Source of the DNA: Chitinophagaceae bacterium
GTDB lineage: Bacteria; Bacteroidota; Bacteroidia; Chitinophagales; Chitinophagaceae
Length of the DNA stretch: 5,336 bases
Direction of reading: 5' to 3'
Assembly: GCA_017853235.1 (NCBI GenBank)
Contig: JAFMJX010000128.1
Location: 1-5,336 of the forward strand
Shown here: in pieces, positions 1 through 4,623 of the stretch
How the letters are laid out: every line of letters starts with the position of its first letter
How positions within the stretch are numbered: position 1 is the stretch's first letter
Position numbers and translations under genes: made by a program
Notes under the pieces: model-generated
Database searches by the model: none
Seen by the model: the letters and a program-made list of their open reading frames with translations, nothing else
What the model was told of the DNA's origin: nothing

Positions 1-256
1 TTTTTTGATTATTTTGTTTTTCTGTTGACAAATCTACATTATTAAGAAACTCAATATTAAGATTTGAATTTAATAATGTTGGATTTAAGTACTCCCCAAA
101 TCTTGACCATTCTGACCAATAATTAAAAAATCTATCTTCGTCTCCGCTTGTAGATTCTTTTAATACCTCATAATTTTTACTTGCATCTTTAAACAAATTT
201 TTATAAACAATAATATTTGGATATAACTCAACTGAGTCTTTATATATATCTATCAT
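1..256 (-). CDS. N-terminal part of an unidentified phage protein, possibly a fourth 2OG-Fe(II) oxygenase-group member (truncated by window edge)
   Basis: An open frame starts with ATG at 256-254 and stays open for 85 codons to the window edge, so the 3' end is missing. Its ATG overlaps the TGA of the upstream oxygenase gene as ATGA, and GGAG at 267-270 lies 10 nt before the start, both arguing for a real, translationally coupled gene. The visible protein begins MIDIYKDSVELYPNIIVYKN and is rich in Asn, Glu, Tyr and Trp, with an aromatic patch (NYWSEWSRFGEY) near residues 45-56. The opening 'PNIIVYKNLF' resembles the first strand before the helical part of phage prolyl-hydroxylase-like oxygenases (compare GIFVYHDVL in the gene at 2386-3075). 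No catalytic HxD or distal His lies in the visible part, so the oxygenase assignment is only an inference from this resemblance and from the neighbours. Confidence 0.75.
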   Translation of the reverse strand, partial: MIDIYKDSVELYPNIIVYKNLFKDASKNYEVLKESTSGDEDRFFNYWSEWSRFGEYLNPTLLNSNLNIEFLNNVDLSTEKQNNQK

Positions 257-921
257 GGTTTTTTATCTCCAGTATGTTTTAAAATTGTCCAAAAAAATGG
301 ACAGGTATATCTAATTCCATTTTCAACCTTTGTTACTCCATGTATATAGTTTTTATCACCTGGGAAAAAATAAGCAGCACCCTTTTTTGGTTTAATCTGA
401 ACATCTTGCAGTGGAAAATATAACTCTCCACCAATGTAGTCATCGTTTAAATAAAACAAACTGGCAATATCATAATGTGGAAAGTCGTTGGGCTTTCCAG
501 CATCTGGACCTTCATGAAGTTCTTTGTCTGCGTGTGGATGTTGAAATTGTCCAGGAAGCCATTTTACAATAGCCTTTCCTGTTGGCTCAACAACAACATC
601 AAAAAAATTTTCAATTTCTACTTTTAATCTTTGAAAAAGACCTTCTAAAATTTTTGCAATTTTTGGATCATTTTTATCTAATGTTGGGCCAGTTGCAACG
701 CGATCTTTCCAATAATCTGCATCATAAATTACAGTACCATTTTCATTTTTATGTGTTTCAGTAACATCCCAGATTGTTATAGATTTTGCTGCATTTTCAA
801 GATACTCAACTTCTTCTTTTGTCATAAAATTTTCTAGTTCAACAATCATGGACTTATCATTACCAAAAAATCCTGATGGAGTTATTGATTCTTTTTTGTA
901 TGGATTAGCGTTATTAATCAT
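253..921 (-). CDS. 2-oxoglutarate/Fe(II)-dependent oxygenase, prolyl-4-hydroxylase-like (third, divergent copy)
   Basis: A 222-residue protein with the full catalytic signature of the 2OG-Fe(II) (P4H-type) superfamily: the iron triad H130-x-D132 and distal H194, and R204 ten residues later as the expected 2-oxoglutarate carboxylate contact. The core also has YLNDDY (157-162) followed by GGEL (164-167) and an FFPG turn (185-188). Family members use O2 and 2-oxoglutarate to hydroxylate a protein or small-molecule substrate, releasing CO2 and succinate; the substrate here is unknown. It differs from the two tandem oxygenases upstream: HxD to distal His is 64 residues rather than 53, owing to an insert around 133-149, and Arg replaces Lys at the 2OG site. 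The ATG at 921 has no Shine-Dalgarno but lies six bases after a TATAAT box. A later in-frame Met25 (849-847) would also keep the domain but has no good ribosome site. The stop overlaps the next gene's ATG. Confidence 0.9.
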   Translation of the reverse strand: MINNANPYKKESITPSGFFGNDKSMIVELENFMTKEEVEYLENAAKSITIWDVTETHKNENGTVIYDADYWKDRVATGPTLDKNDPKIAKILEGLFQRLKVEIENFFDVVVEPTGKAIVKWLPGQFQHPHADKELHEGPDAGKPNDFPHYDIASLFYLNDDYIGGELYFPLQDVQIKPKKGAAYFFPGDKNYIHGVTKVENGIRYTCPFFWTILKHTGDKKP

Positions 922-950
922 ATTTTTATTATACCATTTTCTTTATTCAT
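918..950 (-). other. Possible 10-codon mini-ORF bridging two genes
   Basis: ATG at 950-948, inside the last codons of the upstream gene, opens a ten-codon frame (MNKENGIIKI) that ends in a TGA overlapping the ATG of the downstream oxygenase as ATGA. It spans the whole 21-bp gap, so it could let ribosomes run on from the upstream gene and reinitiate at the oxygenase start, which lacks its own Shine-Dalgarno. The same bases hold the TGGTATAAT promoter-like motif, so the frame may be accidental. No protein function is implied. Confidence 0.2.
928..936 (-). promoter_or_regulatory. Extended -10 promoter-like motif TGGTATAAT before the third oxygenase
   Basis: The minus strand reads TGGTATAAT in the 21-bp gap between two genes. 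TATAAT with a TG one base upstream is the classical extended -10 form, which needs little or no -35; no convincing TTGACA lies 16-18 bp upstream. The ATG of the oxygenase follows six bases after the hexamer, so the expected transcription start falls on or next to its A. The same nonamer form recurs in both other non-coding gaps of the window. A phage late promoter of another type (T4-like TATAAATA) is an alternative reading. Confidence 0.55.
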
Positions 951-1677
951 AAGTTCTTGGCTCCCATATATTTTTTTTATAAACTCCTCCATCTGGAACC
1001 CTATAAAGACGAGTATTTTCTTGATATTCTTTTTTTATTTTATTTTGATCTGGTTCTTCAACGACCTCTGAAATCCAATTTTCTCTTTTAAAAGGAATTA
1101 ACTGAATATAAGAAGTTCCTGCTGGAATAATACCAGTAAATCCTTTTCTTAAAAAAAATGGATACGATCCTGGTTGATGTACTTTATCTAAATCAATAAT
1201 GCCACTTGTAGTTAAGAATGGTAACTCATATCTATTAAATGGTGTTGCATAAATTGCACTATATCCGCTTGGAAGTATAATTTGCCAATCACCGAACCAA
1301 GCAAAATGATCTTCATAATATCCTTCTGGATGCATAAATTGTGGCATGGCGGGTCTTTTTTGTATAAATGAAGTATATTTTGAATTATGAACTTTAACAT
1401 CAATTTTATTGTCTTCATTTAGAAAAAATTCAATATCGCATGGAGTATTTAAGGAATATCCAGTTGCCATAATATCAAATAGTGCTGGACAAGCCTTCCA
1501 AGTTGGAATTTTGCCTTTATCTGGACCAATAATAAAGTTATCTTTAAAGTCTTTTGCATATCTATCTGCTTTTCTATACCAATCTGGTATTGATTTTACA
1601 ATTGGTTTTGGTACTGAATTGCTTTCTGATGATAGCCAAGATCTTGCAGCCTTAAAAATGATTTTATGTTTATCCAT
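943..1677 (-). CDS. Conserved phage-type protein of unknown function with IPDWY motif
   Basis: I do not know its biochemical role. With the start at 1677 it has 244 residues. Landmarks: IPDWY at 30-34, KACPALFDIMATGY at 61-74, WQIILPSGYSAIYATPFN starting near 131, IIDLD at 160-164 and IPAGTSYIQLIPFKRENW at 184-201, then a charged tail. This order (IPDWY, a CxP...GY segment, a beta-rich core, IPAGT...IPFKR.W) matches, from memory, a conserved hypothetical family in T4-like and other aquatic phages. The Met at 1677 is preferred because AAAGGA sits about 5 nt upstream, while an in-frame Met seven codons earlier (1698) has no ribosome site and would enlarge the overlap with the upstream gene from 8 to 29 bp. 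No signal peptide or membrane segment is visible. It follows a protein sharing the late IPAxT...IP block, suggesting a distantly related pair working together, beside oxygenase genes. Confidence 0.85.
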   Translation of the reverse strand: MDKHKIIFKAARSWLSSESNSVPKPIVKSIPDWYRKADRYAKDFKDNFIIGPDKGKIPTWKACPALFDIMATGYSLNTPCDIEFFLNEDNKIDVKVHNSKYTSFIQKRPAMPQFMHPEGYYEDHFAWFGDWQIILPSGYSAIYATPFNRYELPFLTTSGIIDLDKVHQPGSYPFFLRKGFTGIIPAGTSYIQLIPFKRENWISEVVEEPDQNKIKKEYQENTRLYRVPDGGVYKKNIWEPRTYE

Positions 1678-2386
1678 TACTATCCTTTGTATAATCATTA
1701 AAACTTAATTTTAAAGTTTTAACCTCATGATCTCCAAGTTTATTTCCTTCGTGATCAATACCATCTCTATAAAAGTTAGTCCACTTATCTATCATTGTTT
1801 TTTCTTGTGAAGCCATGCCATAATCTTGTAAAAATTTATAATGATCTTGGCCAAACTGTGCATCATACAAATTAACAGATACATCTTGTAAACCCTTTAA
1901 TGAAATAGGAATAATAGATGCTATTGGAGTATTTGCAGGTATTGTGATTTCTTTATTTGCCAATGTTATTCTCCATGCAGCAGGTATTGGTGCCTTTAAT
2001 ATTGATGGATTGATGATTGTTGTAAAGCAATTAGTTCCTTCAATAAATTGATTTGGTACTGGCATTATCATAATACTTATATCATTATTTGTTTTTAAAT
2101 AAAGGTTAGTGTCAAAACTAATAGTAGCATTTGCTCTATTTAGATTTACAAACTTATGACCTTTAATGATTTTAATATGATCAGAAAATGTATCTGAAAT
2201 TCCATCCCAAATAAATGTAATATCTTCTGGAAATGAAAACGTCCATCCAACTAGGTTGGCAGATGAAACTGGAAAGCATCTATATGCATGTTTGCCGTCT
2301 GTATTTTCCATCCATTCCCTTTTCATTGTTAGTGGATAGAAATTAACCAATCCTTCTTTTTCTTTATAAAAATCTAAAGTAAGCAT
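1670..2386 (-). CDS. DUF6065-like protein of unknown function
   Basis: A 238-residue protein whose N-terminal half carries a run I recognise from DUF6065: REWMENT (23-29), AYRCFP (34-39), ANLVGW (43-48) and IWDG (59-62). The middle has the sequence SIMIMPVPNQF followed by a TTIINPS strand, then PAAWRI (135-140) and IPANTPIASIIPI (149-161). The core looks all-beta; the C-terminal quarter (175-238) is charged and probably helical. The function of DUF6065 is not known to me. It starts at ATG 2386-2384, sharing one base with the TAA of the upstream oxygenase (TAATG) with only a weak ribosome site, so translation is probably coupled. Its 3' end overlaps the next gene by 8 bp. Sitting between oxygenase genes, it may bind the same substrate or act as a partner, but that is inference from position only. 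Confidence 0.85.
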   Translation of the reverse strand: MLTLDFYKEKEGLVNFYPLTMKREWMENTDGKHAYRCFPVSSANLVGWTFSFPEDITFIWDGISDTFSDHIKIIKGHKFVNLNRANATISFDTNLYLKTNNDISIMIMPVPNQFIEGTNCFTTIINPSILKAPIPAAWRITLANKEITIPANTPIASIIPISLKGLQDVSVNLYDAQFGQDHYKFLQDYGMASQEKTMIDKWTNFYRDGIDHEGNKLGDHEVKTLKLSFNDYTKDSNG

Positions 2387-3075
2387 TAATCTTCAGTTTC
2401 TTGATAAAACTTTGGATTATGAAATTTTGAACTATAGTCAAGCATTGTTACTATAGAGTATTTGGTACCAGATGTTACTGGCATTGCTCTATGTGGATAC
2501 ATAAAGTTAGATGGAAATACAAAAAGATCTCCAGCCTTAGCCTTAATATTTAAATTTTGTAATCTAAAAGTAAGTTCTCCTCCTTCATAATCATCATTTG
2601 GATAACCTACTAATGAAACAACGCAGTTATATGAAAATCCATGATCATGATGTTCTTGAAAATGTTGCCCAGGACCATATTTAATAAAATTCATGGCTTC
2701 CCAGTATTTTAGTTCTCCTATATGAAAACTATTACAGTAATGATCAACAACTGGCTTTGACTTATCATAAACATCTTGCCAAAGATTTTGTAAAGACAAA
2801 GATTCGTTAGATTTATCATGCTCAATATCAGTTTTTTTAAACTTAAAATCTACACAATCTCTATACTCTGGCATTCTTTGTTGATATCCAACAAGGGCCT
2901 CTCTCCACTGATATCTAGCAGTTTTATCATTAGATACAACTGACTCTAATCTATTAATAATATCAATATCTTTAGTTAGGACATCATGATAGACAAAAAT
3001 TCCACTACCAAGATCTTCATAAGAAGACCAGGTCTGTCCTGGATAAAAATTATTTGATTCAGTAATTGGTTGCAT
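2386..3075 (-). CDS. 2-oxoglutarate/Fe(II)-dependent oxygenase, prolyl-4-hydroxylase-like (second tandem copy)
   Basis: A 229-residue protein with a helical N-terminal half (about 30-125) and a C-terminal double-stranded beta-helix core. The iron ligands are H142-x-D144 and H195; K205, ten residues after the distal His, is the expected 2-oxoglutarate contact, as in prolyl-4-hydroxylases. NDDY (160-163), GGEL (165-168) and AGD..VFPSNF (181-191) are further family marks. By hand alignment its catalytic core (138-214) matches that of the upstream gene product at 44 of 77 positions without gaps, so the two arose by tandem duplication and both keep all catalytic residues. The start ATG at 3075 has AAGGAG four bases upstream, and the gene begins 17 bp inside the end of the upstream paralogue. 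The family uses O2 and 2-oxoglutarate to hydroxylate proteins or small molecules; the substrate here is unknown. The protein appears cytoplasmic. Confidence 0.93.
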   Translation of the reverse strand: MQPITESNNFYPGQTWSSYEDLGSGIFVYHDVLTKDIDIINRLESVVSNDKTARYQWREALVGYQQRMPEYRDCVDFKFKKTDIEHDKSNESLSLQNLWQDVYDKSKPVVDHYCNSFHIGELKYWEAMNFIKYGPGQHFQEHHDHGFSYNCVVSLVGYPNDDYEGGELTFRLQNLNIKAKAGDLFVFPSNFMYPHRAMPVTSGTKYSIVTMLDYSSKFHNPKFYQETED

Positions 3076-3760
3076 GATGCTCCTTGTGATTGTTATCGTT
3101 ATAGTCTAACATAATTACAACAGAATACTTAATTCCTTCTGTAATATTTTTTGATTCATGCTCATACACAAAGTTAGAAGGAAATATTGCAATATCTCCT
3201 GCTTTTGGCTTAATTGATAAGTTATGTCTAGTAAAATCTAATTCTCCGCCATCATAATCATCGTTTAGATATACCACTGCAGATATCGTACAAGTATAAT
3301 AAGGGCCATGATCTACATGTGTTTTAAAATATTCATCTTTTGAATATTTAACAAAGTTAAAAGCCTCTTTATAATTCATTTTTAAATGCCATAAAGATTC
3401 ATAATGTTGAAGACACAAGTCAAGTTGGTCTTCTACAATTTTATGAATATCAAATAAATTTTGATTATATTTTTGATGTTTTCCTAAATGCTCTCGTTTA
3501 TACTTAATATCAAAACAATTTCTAGCAATTAAATGATCTTCAATTGCATTAACTTTTGCACCCTGCCACCTCAAAGTATTATCTTTTTCAACCTCTGACT
3601 CAAGGGTGTTTATAATGAAATTACATTTTTCTTTTGAGATTGCATTGCTATAAAGATGAATTCCATATTCTAAATTAGTAGCAACAATATCGTTGCCAAT
3701 ATTAATTGGTTCAAGCCTATAGTTAATTTTTTCTTCTCTTGGTAAATTAAACCACTCCAC
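3059..3760 (-). CDS. 2-oxoglutarate/Fe(II)-dependent oxygenase, prolyl-4-hydroxylase-like (first tandem copy, GTG start)
   Basis: A 233-residue protein with all P4H-type catalytic residues: iron ligands H148-x-D150 and H201, and K211 as the predicted 2-oxoglutarate contact ten residues on. YLNDDY and GGEL (164-174) and AGD..IFPSNF (187-197) complete the core. The start is GTG at 3760-3758, supported by AAGGAG five bases upstream and the lack of any later in-frame ATG before the conserved region. It opens a transcription unit: a TGCTATAAT motif lies in the gap just before it, and three further genes follow without gaps. The immediately upstream gene encodes a fibronectin-like protein with a Phe/Pro tail, a plausible but unproven proline-bearing substrate. 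The tandem neighbour is a clear paralogue. A role in hydroxylating a virion protein, a host protein or a small molecule fits the family equally well. Confidence 0.93.
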   Translation of the reverse strand: MEWFNLPREEKINYRLEPINIGNDIVATNLEYGIHLYSNAISKEKCNFIINTLESEVEKDNTLRWQGAKVNAIEDHLIARNCFDIKYKREHLGKHQKYNQNLFDIHKIVEDQLDLCLQHYESLWHLKMNYKEAFNFVKYSKDEYFKTHVDHGPYYTCTISAVVYLNDDYDGGELDFTRHNLSIKPKAGDIAIFPSNFVYEHESKNITEGIKYSVVIMLDYNDNNHKEHHATNY

Positions 3761-3764
3761 AAAA

Positions 3765-3770
3765 ACTCCT
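3765..3770 (-). promoter_or_regulatory. Shine-Dalgarno AGGAGT deciding a GTG start
   Basis: The minus strand has AAGGAGTTTTT directly before GTG at 3760-3758. This strong ribosome site at normal spacing is what fixes the non-ATG start of the first oxygenase, since that gene has no nearby ATG. Confidence 0.7.
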
Positions 3771-3784
3771 TATGTCTATATTTA

Positions 3785-3793
3785 ATTATAGCA
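3785..3793 (-). promoter_or_regulatory. Extended -10 promoter-like motif TGCTATAAT before the oxygenase operon
   Basis: The minus strand reads TGCTATAAT in the 46-bp gap between the Phe/Pro-tail gene and the first oxygenase, leaving about 24 bases between the hexamer and the GTG start, with AAGGAG in between. No clear -35 hexamer is seen upstream. TAAATATA follows directly, so a T4-like late element is an alternative. It would drive at least the four overlapping genes down to 943. Confidence 0.55.
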
Positions 3794-3806
3794 TAAGCAA
3801 TTTGTC

Positions 3807-4589
3807 TTAATCGCTGAAGTATCCGAAATATGGAGGGAAGAATGGTGGGAAGAATGGAGGGAAAAACGGAAAGAATGGTGGAAAGAATGGGAATGATGGA
3901 GGGAAGAAAGGAAAGAATGGTGGAAAGAATGGCTGTGTTGTTACAGTATTAGATGCATCACTTTGAATAGAGGATCCATTTGCATTTATTGCTGTAACAC
4001 GATATGTTTGAGATGTTCCAGCATTTTCACTAACAGTTAATGGAGATGTAGCATTTGTAAATGTTCCACTATTATTAATAGATGTATCACTAGAGTTAAC
4101 TGTATAACTTGTAATTGATTTACCACCATTTGATGATGGTGCAGACCAAGTAACAACGTCTTGGCTTCCGCTTGAAGATGATGCACTTGGCGCTGATGGT
4201 TTTGATGGAACTGTTGTTGCTGTCACAGAAGAAGATGTTGTACCACTTGCTGTTCCAGTAGCATTTTTTGCTTTTACTGTAAACGTATAAGATGTAGCAG
4301 ATGCAAGTCCTTGAAATGTATAACTTGTTGAAGAGGATCCAGTATCATGCGTATATGTTGATGGTGTGGTAGTAATTTCATAAGAAGTTGCTGCTGGAGA
4401 ACTTGCTGGAAGAGTCCATGAAAGACTTACTGCACCGCCCGTTCCTGATGCTGATGCTGCAGATGTTGTATTTGCTGTTGCTAAGTATGGACGATTTGTT
4501 CCTACATCTGTTGCAGTTAAAGAAGTAACATTTTCTGGTTGTAAAAAGTTATCCTGCGCTGAAGATCTAATACCAATATTTTTTGACAT
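3807..4589 (-). CDS. Virion-type protein with two fibronectin III-like domains and a Phe/Pro-rich C-terminal tail
   Basis: A 260-residue protein. After a short N-terminus (1-35), two fibronectin type III-like domains follow: one at about 44-127 (GAVSLSWTLPA...YTFTVKAKNATG) and one at about 130-218 (SAPSASSSS...DVVTWSAPSSNGGKSITSYTV...YRVTAINANG). Such domains in phage proteins usually sit on the virion surface in tail, fibre or decoration proteins and may bind carbohydrate. Residues 220-260 are a low-complexity tail with 16 Pro, 19 Phe and 2 Tyr, built of PFF and PPFF units, ending YFGYFSD. No signal peptide is seen. The ATG at 4589 has AAAGGAG four bases upstream. It lies 34 bp after a tail-fibre gene and 46 bp before oxygenase genes. 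The domains are rich in Ser, Thr and Ala, unlike the Asn/Lys/Ile-rich genes downstream. A role in receptor contact or fibre assembly is inference. Confidence 0.88.
   Translation of the reverse strand: MSKNIGIRSSAQDNFLQPENVTSLTATDVGTNRPYLATANTTSAASASGTGGAVSLSWTLPASSPAATSYEITTTPSTYTHDTGSSSTSYTFQGLASATSYTFTVKAKNATGTASGTTSSSVTATTVPSKPSAPSASSSSGSQDVVTWSAPSSNGGKSITSYTVNSSDTSINNSGTFTNATSPLTVSENAGTSQTYRVTAINANGSSIQSDASNTVTTQPFFPPFFPFFPPSFPFFPPFFPFFPPFFPPFFPPYFGYFSD
3849..3932 (-). repeat. Two tandem 42-bp units encoding a 14-residue Phe/Pro repeat
   Basis: Positions 3932-3891 and 3890-3849 encode PFFPPFFPFFPPSF and PFFPPFFPFFPPFF, differing at one residue. At DNA level 38 of 42 bases agree; two of the four differences make the Ser/Phe change and two are synonymous. 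A partial, further decayed continuation (PPFFPPYFGYF) follows to about 3816. The plus strand across 3829-3932 is nearly all purine apart from the T of TGG and a single C. The repeat probably grew by slippage or unequal recombination and was kept as protein. Confidence 0.8.
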
Positions 4590-4609
4590 GTTACTCCTTT
4601 TCCTTTATT

Positions 4610-4618
4610 ATTATACCA
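4610..4618 (-). promoter_or_regulatory. Extended -10 promoter-like motif TGGTATAAT before the Phe/Pro-tail gene
   Basis: The minus strand reads TGGTATAAT in the 34-bp gap between the tail-fibre gene and the fibronectin-domain gene. The ATG lies about 20 bases after the hexamer, behind AAAGGAAAAGGAG, giving a short 5' leader with a strong ribosome site. No TTGACA-like -35 is visible at the usual distance, which falls within the coding end of the upstream gene. Confidence 0.55.
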
Positions 4619-4623
4619 ACATT

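Noticed and set aside
582..764. Plus-strand open frame of 60 codons rich in Gln, His and Phe
   Set aside because: It is antisense to the core of an intact 2OG oxygenase with all catalytic residues; the composition is that expected from the reverse of that gene.
1212..1418. Minus-strand open frame of 68 codons
   Set aside because: It is fully inside the IPDWY gene in another frame on the same strand, with no ribosome site or recognisable motif.
1409..1708. Plus-strand open frame of 99 codons
   Set aside because: It lies antisense to two well-supported genes, has no ribosome site or family motif, and its length is explained by the composition of the opposite strand.
3465..3470. A further TATAAT on the minus strand
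   Set aside because: It lies inside the first oxygenase gene and lacks the TGN extension found in the three gap motifs; in such AT-rich DNA a single hexamer is expected by chance.
3761..3806. Rho-independent terminator after the Phe/Pro-tail gene
   Set aside because: I looked for an inverted repeat followed by a T run in the minus-strand direction and saw no stable GC stem in this gap, nor in the gaps at 922-942 and 4590-4623.
3829..3932. CRISPR array or intergenic satellite repeat
   Set aside because: The repeats are contiguous, without spacers, in frame, and encode a regular Phe/Pro peptide at the end of a gene.
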